Below are positions 9,701 to 16,413 of a DNA stretch of 18,034 nt, in pieces; the stretch's first letter is position 1; every line of letters starts with the position of its first letter. The position numbers and the translations under genes were made by a program. This DNA comes from Bacteroidota bacterium (GTDB lineage: Bacteria; Bacteroidota; Bacteroidia; Bacteroidales; Rikenellaceae): contig JAEZPN010000007.1 in the NCBI GenBank assembly GCA_023413645.1, forward strand, positions 1 through 18,034, written 5' to 3'. A model generated the notes under the pieces. It was given only the letters and a program-made list of their open reading frames with translations, did no database searches and was not told the DNA's origin.

Positions 9701-9872
9701 GGGCATGTCACACCGCGTATCGAATTGGGCACTCTCGCCCGTAACGGTTACGGAGCTTCGCGAGGTGGAGGGTGGCTACCGCCCCGTATATAAGTTTAAC
9801 GGCGCCGACTACACCATCAACGACCTCGGCTCACGCTGGCACATGCAGCTCGGCCTACGCGTTGTATTCTAA
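6777..9872 (+). CDS. Oar-like TonB-dependent receptor with N-terminal carboxypeptidase-regulatory-like domain
   Basis: This 1031-residue outer-membrane receptor starts with a type I signal peptide (cleavage near AGA|Q20). A CarboxypepD_reg-like domain follows at about 26-108 (LRGVVTDNDNNPIAGAAVV ... SYLGYKNQ). The plug-like segment (about 128-250) carries FTIDGTSSADIYG, IPIDAIREVEIST and GGSINAVTRSGNNNFSGSVY, which is typical of the Oar branch rather than SusC. The barrel ends in RVVF, a classical terminal Phe. There is no SusD-like partner next to it and no SusC signature. A TonB-box-like TEVWVV (114-119) precedes the plug. It presumably imports or binds an extracellular molecule using TonB energy; the ligand is unknown. 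It reads from the promoter at 6671-6700 and is probably cotranscribed with the HAD gene 6 bp downstream. C-ending codons (GGC, CGC, ATC, CTC) are much more common than in the SusC operon. Confidence 0.92.
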   Translation: MKRLLLTVALLFVVAVAGAQVTTSSLRGVVTDNDNNPIAGAAVVARHEPSGSLYGVCTNADGHYAINGMRVGGPYSIDISYLGYKNQQHTVAEMHVGETLYIDAKLKEETELITEVWVVHTNHDARTENFNELEIVEIPTVDRSIYDLTKLMSSAVSPGAGGIVLGGQSTRYNAFTIDGTSSADIYGLGTTGMTGSLTSANPIPIDAIREVEISTSTVDLRESGFTGGSINAVTRSGNNNFSGSVYTYFNNESFWGTTPGKDVANRTKLSEQITNIYGVTLGGPIVKDKLHFFVAGEFNRGLTPSSNYPGSGVSALTLDEARQISERYKELTGYDGGGYGENKILEITGSAVARLDWNINKSNHLSLRYNMLYADADAGSNTAQSFYFAGSEYTNINRTHSVVAELNTSKDWGSNALRLGYTRLEDGRLTPESLPAVIINGLGEKGNGSATIGTSPYSGCNMLKQDVFIFGDDVTLNLGKHMLTFGTSNEVYRADNLYLANARGTYTYASLDDFLADNATQYAYGYFASGEKNPPMTMGQFALYVQDEYKITSDLTLTYGLRADIPVMFDTPVANEEFNSGYFAKHGTMTGDIPRTQILISPRVGIDWWSEDGVWNLHGSAGIYTGRIPFVWLSNCYQNTGLRSVGVTVTNPAETPAFNLNPESVGIASNPSIDLVDSNFRYPQVFRVAAGATYNYSGLKLSLDADYTKGLNNIFVENLVAEDNGKRLFVGGEGSHSSATYYDAVTKDYAAVYRLSNTQKGYSWSVTARAEYDFAYALAGVRVAAAYTFSQSKSINDGVSAQASSNWGRNYAVDSNAPELSNSLYEFPHKVVATISYNNRYGLFGTNVMLLYNGYSGEHYSLTYAKGKVDVNGDSYRGNSLIYIPTEAEMNTMLWADDTSAAAFNDYIKADKYLQSHRGKFAERNSHSLPFVHRLDLHIAQSFYFKKGIIMSNREQRVELTLDVINLSNLICRSWGMSHRVSNWALSPVTVTELREVEGGYRPVYKFNGADYTINDLGSRWHMQLGLRVVF

Positions 9873-9878
9873 CGAGTT

Positions 9879-10529
9879 ATGGAGACTAAGGTTATCATAT
9901 TCGACTTTGACGGTACGCTCTGCGACACGCGCAGCAACATCATCATAGCCTTTCGCGCTACGATGGAGCGCCTCGACCTCGATATGCGCGATGAGGAGAC
10001 GTGTGGCGCAACGATAGGACTCACGCTACGCGACGGTTTCAAGAGCATGTACCCCACGCTTGACGATGCTGCTATCGACCACTGCGTAGATACCTACCGT
10101 CAGATATTCGCCGAGCGCCGCAAGGAGCTTATGCCCAGCCTGTTCCCTGGCGTTAAGGAGACGCTCGAAGAGCTGCACAAGAGAGGACATAGGATGACAA
10201 TCGCAACATCGCGCCTTACAGACTCGCTTATGCTCTTTATGCGCCACCACGGCATAGACCACTACTTTGAGTATGCCGTAGGCTCGGACAGCGTCACGTA
10301 CCACAAGCCCCACCCCGAGCCAGCGCTCAAAACCCTCGCTGCGCTCAACGTAGAACCCTCAGAGGCGATTATGGTGGGCGATATGCCTGTAGATGTAGCC
10401 ATGGCGCATAACGCGGGAATTAGGGCCATAGGTGTCGATTATGGCAATGCCACACACGAGGAACTCGAAGAGGCCAAGGCAGATTGGATTATAGACGACA
10501 TAACAAAGTTGCTCGACATTATACGATAA
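9879..10529 (+). CDS. HAD-superfamily phosphatase, phosphoglycolate-phosphatase/PpaX-like
   Basis: This 216-residue cytosolic hydrolase has all four HAD motifs: FDFDGT with nucleophile Asp9 and acid Asp11, the Thr/Ser of motif II (IATSR, 110-111), Lys143 in HKPHPEP (motif III), and VGDMPVD with Asp168 and Asp172 (motif IV). The helical segment between motifs I and II is a C1-type cap, as in phosphoglycolate phosphatase, beta-phosphoglucomutase and pyrophosphatase PpaX. Length and motif spacing fit a magnesium-dependent phosphomonoesterase, but the substrate cannot be read from sequence. It starts 6 bp after the receptor stop with no promoter of its own, so it is likely cotranscribed. A functional link with the receptor is possible but not shown. 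The terminator at 10532-10561 follows at once. Confidence 0.9.
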   Translation: METKVIIFDFDGTLCDTRSNIIIAFRATMERLDLDMRDEETCGATIGLTLRDGFKSMYPTLDDAAIDHCVDTYRQIFAERRKELMPSLFPGVKETLEELHKRGHRMTIATSRLTDSLMLFMRHHGIDHYFEYAVGSDSVTYHKPHPEPALKTLAALNVEPSEAIMVGDMPVDVAMAHNAGIRAIGVDYGNATHEELEEAKADWIIDDITKLLDIIR

Positions 10530-10531
10530 AA

Positions 10532-10561
10532 TTAGGGGCTGTCCAGCTGGACAACCCCTAA
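10532..10561. terminator. Bidirectional intrinsic terminator between convergent genes
   Basis: TTAGGGG pairs with CCCCTAA, and inside it TGTCC pairs with GGACA across one C/A mismatch, closing on an AGCT loop. On the plus strand the stem is followed by CTTTTC, on the minus strand by TTTTAT. It begins 2 bp after the HAD stop and lies 21 bp beyond the stop of the minus-strand lipoprotein gene, so it can end both transcripts. Confidence 0.85.
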
Positions 10562-10582
10562 CTTTTCATCCCTACTCCGTTA

Positions 10583-11593
10583 CTACTCAACTATATCATA
10601 GTAATCGTTATATATAACCATCAATTCGTTATGTAACTCATTAAGGTTCTCATATTTAGTCTCTAATTCTCCATCATTTCTATCCTCCATCTCCCTATTG
10701 ATATATCTCATAGCCTTACGCAGAAGATATGGACCAATGTCTATGCTTTCTACGCTGATACTATCAACATCGTCTGCCAAATAGAGCATCTCGCTGATGT
10801 GATATTCAGCCTCTTTGAGTGATATCATCGCCTCTCGGATATTACGCGATTTATCACGATATACGGTATGGCCCCATTCACGCACCAGATCATAGGCTTC
10901 ACTTACCCTATCGCTAATACGATATAGCTGAATCAACACACTTACAGCATAGTTGTAGGCTGCCACAATCTCGTCACGCTCCTCCTCGGTAATGCACATA
11001 CGACCGTCATGGTCAATCTTAGAGGGATAATCCATATACTCCTCATCTACGACAACACCACTTAACTTTGCCTGAAACATTGCACGGTCGAACTCAAAGG
11101 CGTCGATCATCAGCGCTACAGCCTCATCGTTAGGGAGATTGTCGTATGCCAAAAATCCCAACACATCATCGTGAAACATCATGCGCACGTCGCTACTAGC
11201 AATGGAGATATCGACATAGATCCTATTCTCGCGGTAGAACTCCACAGCCTCAAGTTCGCGACCCTCGTTGCAAAGCCATACAAACTTACGCCACGCCTGC
11301 TCCGCCTCGTCATACACCACGTGAATGCCGTTCACAACATCCTCAGTCTCCGTGCCACTATTTTGGGCGAAGACCTCGGCAAGCATGGGGTCTACATTGC
11401 GAGTATCGCCCATAATCTCCGCATCAAGCCTATCGAGACATATCAGATTGACTGCCATCTCACACTTTGGTTCTATGGGCCATGTGATAGGATCTATCTT
11501 GGGCGTGGCGGTCTTCTTCGTCATCTTCATCTGCGCGCCACACGCCACCAACGCCACATAAACCAGTGCAATAAGTATCTTCTTCACAAGCAA
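10583..11593 (-). CDS. Unrecognised exported lipoprotein, acidic and helical
   Basis: I do not recognise this family. The protein has about 334-336 residues, with a lipoprotein-type signal and lipobox (ALVAC, Cys18). There is no ATG before the lipobox: the start is either TTG at 11593 or GTG at 11587, and GTG gives the cleaner N-terminus (VKKILIALVYVALVAC). After a short basic linker the mature part is rich in Asp, Glu, Met and Tyr and is predicted by eye to be mostly helical. It has paired-helix segments around AWRKFVWLCNEGRELEAVEFYREN and AVSVLIQLYRISDRVSEAYDLVREW, possibly degenerate TPR-like repeats. The TTG directly follows the stop of the upstream TPR gene, so the two are probably translationally coupled and act together at the envelope. 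It is the last gene before the terminator at 10532-10561. Confidence 0.75.
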   Translation of the reverse strand: MLVKKILIALVYVALVACGAQMKMTKKTATPKIDPITWPIEPKCEMAVNLICLDRLDAEIMGDTRNVDPMLAEVFAQNSGTETEDVVNGIHVVYDEAEQAWRKFVWLCNEGRELEAVEFYRENRIYVDISIASSDVRMMFHDDVLGFLAYDNLPNDEAVALMIDAFEFDRAMFQAKLSGVVVDEEYMDYPSKIDHDGRMCITEEERDEIVAAYNYAVSVLIQLYRISDRVSEAYDLVREWGHTVYRDKSRNIREAMISLKEAEYHISEMLYLADDVDSISVESIDIGPYLLRKAMRYINREMEDRNDGELETKYENLNELHNELMVIYNDYYDIVE

Positions 11594-13243
11594 TTAGTTT
11601 AAAAAGTCATTCATCATTCTTTCATATATCTCCGTATCGCGAATTGGGTCGAGAGCGCTATTGTTCTCGATATTAGCCTTTGATCTGTAGCCGAGTTGAA
11701 GCGCGTAGAAGAGATACTCCAACGACATATCCACATCTCCAATAAGCGCATATAGACAAGCCGCCTCGTAGTTTGCCTCGGGGGAGTATTTGAACTCTTC
11801 GAGCACAACATCCATCCACTCTTTAGCCTCCTCGTCACGCCCCAAGAGGTGCAGAGCATACTGTCGTACGGAGTCAAAAACTACTTCAGTATCGAGTTCC
11901 AACACGCGCTCAAAGTCCGCTGTAGCACGCTCGACGTCTCCCGCCTTGAGATAGTGCTCACCACGCTTTAGATAGATAGCGGGATAGCTATCGTCCACTG
12001 CAACGCCATCGCTATAGTACTGCATAGCACGCTCCATGTCGCCCATATGCTCGTAACACTGACCAATATGGCTATACAAGAAGCCACTATCACCCTCAGC
12101 CTCTAAGAGACGCTCGGCATCGGCTATAGACTTCTCATACTCGCCAGCATTATAGTAATATTCACAGCGCTTGAATAGAAGACTGTAGAGATAGTCCTCA
12201 CCCTCGAGTGGCACCATAAGCTCAGTTAGGATAGCCACAGCCTCCTCATATCTACCCGCCAGGGCATAGCAAACGCTCATAACCTCGGCACTTGTGGTCT
12301 CGTCAACGCCATTCTCCTCACCATAGTTTGCTATTACATAGGGCATTAGCTGCAACAACGTATCATAGTCTTTTACAGCATTACATATTAGCGCATGCTC
12401 GTAGGCGTACTCATGCTCCACATCCTGTGCAATGTAGTCGCTTAGAATCTGCTTCACATAATCTACATCGTATAGAAGCACCATCTCCATTCTCTCGGTC
12501 AACGTCTCATAAATGCCATACTCCCTCATGTTTATGACATAGAGAATCACTATATCAATCGCCGTATCATACTCTTCTAGCATGAGATTTGCATCGATGA
12601 GCGTCGCGAATGCCGTGTCGTGGTATGCGTCCAACTCGAGCAACACCATAGCAGCCTCAATTGCGGCATCATATTTCTCGGCCGCCATGCAAACATCACA
12701 GAGATTGCGCACGGCAGATGCAACAGAGTCCATATCCTTCGACTTCTTGAGTATCATCACCAAATCCTTCGCCGATGCCTCATAATCTTGAAGTCTGAAA
12801 TGGCACTCGGCACGTTTATCGAGCGCATATGTACCCACCCACTTCTCGCTTCGCTTGACATGACGCAATGCCTCGCTGAAATCTGCGATGGCCAAGTCAT
12901 ATTCACGCAACGCCATATAGGTATTACCTCGGTCGTAATAGAGTATATCCTTGTCGAATCTACTCTTACGATCGCAATTCTCGATTGCCTTTGTGTAGTT
13001 TGCTATAGACTCCTCATACTCGCACCACACGTATTCGTACGAGGCCTGAATATAGAGCAAATCAGAGTTTTGTGGGTATAGTTTTAGAAGCGAGTCGACT
13101 GTAGCAACACACTCCTTGGCATGTCCCTCACGGATAAGATTGATAACACTGTCGATCTCCTTTCTCGTTTCACGGTTCTGCGCAGCGCAGATGTTTGTTG
13201 TGGCCACGAATGCCAGGGTTAGTAGTAGAATTAGGCGTTTCAT
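11594..13243 (-). CDS. Secreted tetratricopeptide-repeat protein
   Basis: This 549-residue protein has a type I signal peptide (cleavage near CAAQ, residue 22) followed almost wholly by TPR-like helix pairs. Examples are YEYVWCEYEESIANYTKAIE, GNTYMALREYDLAIADFSEAL, CYALAGRYEEAVAILTEL, GQCYEHMGDMERAMQYYSDG and GEHYLKAGDVERATADFERV. The C-terminal ending NSALDPIRDTEIYERMM is a common cap after TPR arrays in bacterial proteins. I see no catalytic domain, so a scaffold or protein-binding role in the periplasm is the likely job. Its stop directly abuts the start of the downstream lipoprotein, a probable partner. The start is the ATG at 13243, about 30 nt downstream of a candidate promoter. Confidence 0.88.
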   Translation of the reverse strand: MKRLILLLTLAFVATTNICAAQNRETRKEIDSVINLIREGHAKECVATVDSLLKLYPQNSDLLYIQASYEYVWCEYEESIANYTKAIENCDRKSRFDKDILYYDRGNTYMALREYDLAIADFSEALRHVKRSEKWVGTYALDKRAECHFRLQDYEASAKDLVMILKKSKDMDSVASAVRNLCDVCMAAEKYDAAIEAAMVLLELDAYHDTAFATLIDANLMLEEYDTAIDIVILYVINMREYGIYETLTERMEMVLLYDVDYVKQILSDYIAQDVEHEYAYEHALICNAVKDYDTLLQLMPYVIANYGEENGVDETTSAEVMSVCYALAGRYEEAVAILTELMVPLEGEDYLYSLLFKRCEYYYNAGEYEKSIADAERLLEAEGDSGFLYSHIGQCYEHMGDMERAMQYYSDGVAVDDSYPAIYLKRGEHYLKAGDVERATADFERVLELDTEVVFDSVRQYALHLLGRDEEAKEWMDVVLEEFKYSPEANYEAACLYALIGDVDMSLEYLFYALQLGYRSKANIENNSALDPIRDTEIYERMMNDFLN

Positions 13244-13276
13244 AGATATTTATTTTACTTGTTTGTTTTCCTACGA

Positions 13277-13307
13277 CAAAGGTGACAAAAAACAATCGTA
13301 CAACCAA
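13277..13307 (-). promoter_or_regulatory. Candidate promoter of the TPR/lipoprotein pair
   Basis: On the minus strand TTGG (13307-13304), 19 bp, then CACCTTTG (13284-13277) approximates TTTG-N19-TAnnTTTG. The TTTG half of the -7 element is intact but its TA is CA. The -33 element falls inside the stem of the terminator of the preceding gene. The predicted leader is about 30 nt. Confidence 0.4.
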
Positions 13308-13330
13308 GCATTTTCAGCTCGGTTGTACGA
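13296..13330 (-). terminator. Intrinsic terminator of the TonB-domain gene
   Basis: A perfect 10-bp inverted repeat (TCGTACAACC at 13296-13305, GGTTGTACGA at 13321-13330) has an inner 3-bp AGC/GCT extension across one mismatch. On the minus strand it is followed by TTGTTTTTTG. It lies 40 bp after the stop of the TonB-domain gene and just before the promoter of the TPR gene. Confidence 0.75.
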
Positions 13331-13370
13331 AACCCTTTCAGCGCTGTATGAAATCACTCAAAGTGACTCA

Positions 13371-13808
13371 TTACGCAACTACTGATGCAAAAGCAAAATT
13401 TACTGGAATCGTAAACGACACCTTAACGGGCTTGCCATCTACCTCGCCAGGTTTCCAGCCATCCTTAAGTTTATTGGCCTTCTCGAGAACATCAATAACA
13501 GCATCTGAGAGCACCTCAGCGGGAGACTGCACAACCTCATAGTCACGCATCTTACCGTCGGGATAGATAACGAAGGATACAAGCACCATACCCTCAGCAC
13601 CCTGCTTCAAAGCCTTCTTGGGATACTTAACATTTGTCATAACCCAGTAGCAGAAGTGTTCGACACTCTGACCCTGGAATGTAGGCATAACATCAATCTC
13701 GGCAAAGGGCTCAACGCTCTTATCGTTCTGCTCGTCTGAAGATGTTTGTGCCGATGCCACGCCAAACGAGAGTGCAGCAAGCACGAAGGTCATAAATAGT
13801 CGTTTCAT
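13371..13808 (-). CDS. Small secreted protein with a TonB C-terminal domain
   Basis: This 145-residue protein starts with a cleavable signal peptide (ASA|Q21). After a short acidic linker it consists of one TonB_C domain (about 36-138): VMPTFQGQ, WVMTNVKYPKKALKQGAEG, VSFVIYPDGK, WKPGEVDGKPVKV and a closing FTIPVNF. These are the landmarks of the Bacteroidetes TonB C-terminal family. Unlike a classical TonB it has neither an uncleaved inner-membrane anchor nor a proline-rich spacer, so it cannot obviously couple to ExbBD. A periplasmic TonB-box binder, or a protein borrowing the fold for another partner, fits better. It starts 33 bp after the DUF819 stop with no clear promoter between, so the two are probably cotranscribed. 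Confidence 0.85.
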   Translation of the reverse strand: MKRLFMTFVLAALSFGVASAQTSSDEQNDKSVEPFAEIDVMPTFQGQSVEHFCYWVMTNVKYPKKALKQGAEGMVLVSFVIYPDGKMRDYEVVQSPAEVLSDAVIDVLEKANKLKDGWKPGEVDGKPVKVSFTIPVNFAFASVVA

Positions 13809-13841
13809 AATTATAGTATTTTATTTCTCAATAATGGGATG

Positions 13842-15047
13842 TTACAGCGTCTCGAGGAGCTTGGCCATAAGAAAACCGAAGTGGTTACCTAAGGCATAGC
13901 CCACGATGCCAGCGCCGAGGCCCACGATAAGCGACTTGCGGTTTTTAAGCACCATGACCATCATAGGCACAAAGGGTGGCGAATTTATAAACGATACCGA
14001 CGACACTGTCATCGAATCAGCGTCGACACGCATAACGCGGCAGAAGATAGCATGCAGCACCAGCGAGCCAAACACCGCAACAACAAGGAAGAGTATCTGG
14101 TTAAGGCCATCTGCAAGCTCGAGCTTCGAGAAATCTGCCATTGAGGCCATCGCGATACTAAAAATATAGATTAGATACATGCCTATATCGAAGCTGCGCT
14201 CCAACTTACGCACTGGCTTAAGGAACGAGAAGACAACACCGAGTGTGCTGATCATGAGAATAAATACCACCTCGAACCATTTGCCAAATGGCATAGCAAC
14301 AACAGCCGAGATGCCCACCGCAGCAAACGTGAAACCGACAATCTTCAATAGCTCCACGATGCCCTCTTTGCTCCATAAGCCCTCGTAGGGATTACGCTTC
14401 GCCTCGGCAATCTGACGCTCGAGCTCCGCTTGGTCACTCTCCGTTAGTTTTTTCTGACCCTTCTCGCCATATAGCCAACGGAACATCTTATATCCCACAG
14501 CCACCAAGAATACAAGGTATAGGAACGAGATAACAATGTCGTACGTACACATCATTACGTAGCTATGCTCCTCAACCCTAAATATCGCTTGTATAGCTCC
14601 AGCATTAACCATACCGCCCGTATACATTCCCGACATGATGCCACCAATCTCAGCGCCCTGGGTGAGGTGCTTACCAAAGAAGATATAGCCCACGACTACG
14701 GCAATGGCGACAGACAAGAAACCACTTATAACAGTCCTAATCTGCAGGCTGGCATCTTTGCGCGTGAAGCGACAACCAAAGAGCATCATAGGTATAGCCA
14801 ATGGTATCATCGCGGTTGTTACAGGACTCGCAACAGTTTGTTTATTGCCGAGATTATCAACAGACAACCAATCGGCAGTAAGCCAACCATCTAAGAATGG
14901 CAGGTTACCGATGAGCATACCCAGAGCATATAGAATCATCACTGGACCAATCTTATCGAGAAGTGGGAAGCGGCGACACAACCACAACACACCTGCAGGA
15001 GCAAGGCAAAATATTGTGACAATTATCACATTATAAAGTATCGACAT
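13842..15047 (-). CDS. DUF819-family multi-pass inner-membrane protein
   Basis: The protein has about 10 hydrophobic segments and a charged cytosolic loop in the middle (KKLTESDQAELERQIAEAKR). DUF819 (YjcL-like) landmarks are the MIPLAIPMMLFGCRF segment and the glycine-rich GGIMSGMYTGGMVNAGAI segment, which is the family's most conserved part. A second glycine-rich repeat-like segment occurs near the C-terminus (VGLGAGIVGYALGN). The internal symmetry suggests a transporter-like fold, but the family's substrate is not known to me. The frame stays open up to a TTG at 15158, but that codon lies inside the terminator of the previous gene. The ATG at 15047 (401 residues) fits best, because the -7 box at 15073-15080 puts the mRNA start near 15066; the ATG at 15059 would leave almost no leader. 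It is probably cotranscribed with the TonB-domain gene. Confidence 0.85.
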   Translation of the reverse strand: MSILYNVIIVTIFCLAPAGVLWLCRRFPLLDKIGPVMILYALGMLIGNLPFLDGWLTADWLSVDNLGNKQTVASPVTTAMIPLAIPMMLFGCRFTRKDASLQIRTVISGFLSVAIAVVVGYIFFGKHLTQGAEIGGIMSGMYTGGMVNAGAIQAIFRVEEHSYVMMCTYDIVISFLYLVFLVAVGYKMFRWLYGEKGQKKLTESDQAELERQIAEAKRNPYEGLWSKEGIVELLKIVGFTFAAVGISAVVAMPFGKWFEVVFILMISTLGVVFSFLKPVRKLERSFDIGMYLIYIFSIAMASMADFSKLELADGLNQILFLVVAVFGSLVLHAIFCRVMRVDADSMTVSSVSFINSPPFVPMMVMVLKNRKSLIVGLGAGIVGYALGNHFGFLMAKLLETL

Positions 15048-15072
15048 ATAAATCGGCATTAGAAGTTTACAA

Positions 15073-15080
15073 CAAAGATA
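15073..15080 (-). promoter_or_regulatory. -7 element of the DUF819 gene promoter
   Basis: The minus strand reads TATCTTTG, an exact TAnnTTTG match identical to the SusC operon's -7 box. No good TTTG lies 19-21 bp upstream; that stretch is CGGT/GCGG beside an alternating TA run. The site decides the start choice of the DUF819 gene, since transcription would begin near 15066. Confidence 0.5.
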
Positions 15081-15137
15081 GTCATTTTTACCGATATATA
15101 TACCGCATCCACGAGAAGATTTCACATCACAACAAAA

Positions 15138-15163
15138 AGAGGTTGCCCCAATGGACAACCTCT
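15138..15163 (-). terminator. Intrinsic terminator after the PepSY-like pair
   Basis: AGAGGTTG (15138-15145) pairs with CAACCTCT (15156-15163), with two further C/G pairs inside across a one-base bulge. On the minus strand the stem runs straight into TTTTTGTTG. It is about 20 bp past the stop of the lipoprotein gene and separates it from the DUF819 transcription unit. Confidence 0.85.
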
Positions 15164-15184
15164 CGCATCGTTTAAGACCTGATT

Positions 15185-15673
15185 TTAAGGCAAATAATAG
15201 TATATTCCGTCGTAGTCCTCAACATCTACCGCGGTACGCAGAAGCGTGCCATCGGGGGCGTAGTCGAGGTATATATCGGTCAAGAAGCCGTTCACTACGA
15301 CCGTAGCCTCGATGAAGTAGACAATCTCGCCCGTATTACGCTCCAAGCGCTCCACATCATCCACGGGGGTCTGTGCGCCATACGCCGTCTCGAAGGCCAA
15401 ACGCACAGCCTGTGGAAGGTCGCTATACTTGATATCGTACGAGGTCATAACCCACTCGCCGCCCTTGGTGTACCACGCCTCGCAATCACCCTCTCCCGGG
15501 ATAGTGAACTCCGCAACGGCATAACCATGCTTCTTCTCCCACTCCACATCTACAGCCGTGGGATACTGCTTGCTAAAGGTGTTACGCAACGATGTTGGCG
15601 CATCGTAGTTGTCGCAGGCATAGAGCCCCAACGCTACCACCACAGCAAAAGCTGCAAACATTAACTTTCTCAT
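15185..15673 (-). CDS. PepSY-like (DUF2874-type) lipoprotein
   Basis: The protein has 162 residues from the ATG at 15673; an in-frame GTG two codons upstream is less likely. It has a lipoprotein signal with lipobox LGLYAC (Cys20). The mature part matches the Bacteroidetes PepSY-like family: a helix with FSKQYPTAVDVEWEKKHG, a strand AVAEFTI, then EAWYTKGGEWVMTSYDIKYSDLP and a second half YFIEATVVVNGFLTDIYLDYAPDGTLL. These are small alpha/beta units related to the BLIP/PepSY fold, exported and of unknown function; the related PepSY domain is often linked to protease inhibition or metal handling, which I do not claim here. It lies 45 bp after a second gene of the same family and is followed by a terminator, so the two form one operon. 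Confidence 0.85.
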   Translation of the reverse strand: MRKLMFAAFAVVVALGLYACDNYDAPTSLRNTFSKQYPTAVDVEWEKKHGYAVAEFTIPGEGDCEAWYTKGGEWVMTSYDIKYSDLPQAVRLAFETAYGAQTPVDDVERLERNTGEIVYFIEATVVVNGFLTDIYLDYAPDGTLLRTAVDVEDYDGIYYYLP

Positions 15674-15718
15674 AGACACACTGTTTTAAAATTCATTAAC
15701 CTATATTATAAACCAGCA

Positions 15719-16168
15719 TTAGTTATCGACATCAATAAGGTGGAACTCGTTGTTAAACTCCAACTCTGTGCCGTTATTAAGCTTAACATCCCACTCGTTG
15801 CGCTCCTTCGAGAGCTCCACAATCTTCATTGCGGGATAGTGTTTAGCTACATAATCTGCAATCTTCTTAGGCACGACATCCGCGGGGACCATGGCATTGG
15901 GAGCCTCAATCTCCGTCCAGCTACCTCTATCGTCAAACTCAAGCTTCACGCCACTGGCCATAACAACCTTATACTCAGTGTGGCTGCACTCCTTGTCCTC
16001 CCACATGTAGGTTGGCGTATCGTTAGGATAGTGATGTTTGATGAAGGTTCGTGCATCGGCAGGAAGCTCATCATACTTAATTGCACGATCGTTGTCCGTA
16101 ATTGTCGAAGCCATAACACTCGCAGTTGCCATAACGACACCTACAATGGTAAAAATACTCTTTTTCAT
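15719..16168 (-). CDS. PepSY-like (DUF2874-type) periplasmic protein
   Basis: This 149-residue protein has a cleavable signal peptide without a lipobox cysteine (VMAS|TIT, about residue 21). Two PepSY-like half-repeats follow. The first has LPADARTFIKHHYPNDTPTY with a strand YKVVMASGVKLEFDDRGSW. The second has VPKKIADYVAKHYPAMKIVELSKE with WDVKLNNGTELEFNNEFHLIDVD. The repeated HYP and G-(V/T)-(K/E)-LEF elements show an internal duplication. Function is unknown, as for its neighbour, but here the protein is soluble in the periplasm instead of lipid-anchored. It is the first gene of the pair, starting at the ATG at 16168. Confidence 0.85.
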   Translation of the reverse strand: MKKSIFTIVGVVMATASVMASTITDNDRAIKYDELPADARTFIKHHYPNDTPTYMWEDKECSHTEYKVVMASGVKLEFDDRGSWTEIEAPNAMVPADVVPKKIADYVAKHYPAMKIVELSKERNEWDVKLNNGTELEFNNEFHLIDVDN

Positions 16169-16284
16169 AGTTTAATTCTCGTTTATCCTTTAATTAATAA
16201 TATAGTGTACTTGGTACGCATCACTCAATGCAAATCTCATACTACAACACATAAAGTACACATCTTTTTTGCGGTGGCAAGATA

Positions 16285-16315
16285 CAAAATAATTTTGAAA
16301 ATAAAATGAAACAAT
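16285..16315 (-). promoter_or_regulatory. Possible promoter of the PepSY-like pair
   Basis: On the minus strand ATTG (16315-16312), 19 bp, then TTATTTTG (16292-16285) approximates the Bacteroidetes consensus with one mismatch in each element. The leader would be about 110 nt. The surrounding DNA is very AT-rich, so chance matches are likely. Confidence 0.3.
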
Positions 16316-16413
16316 AAGAAAATTTTTATATTCATAAACACAATGATATTTTTTGTCAATAAAATTTAGTTTTTAGTTAAATAATTATGTGTATTCAATG
16401 GGATAAATAGCTT

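Noticed and set aside
13354..13366. Small TCACT/AGTGA hairpin after the TonB-domain stop as terminator
   Set aside because: It has only five base pairs and no T-run; the strong stem at 13296-13330 explains termination.
15740..16309. 189-codon plus-strand frame across the PepSY-like gene
   Set aside because: It is antisense to a gene with a clear signal peptide and family match, and its product is low in charged residues and shows no domain.
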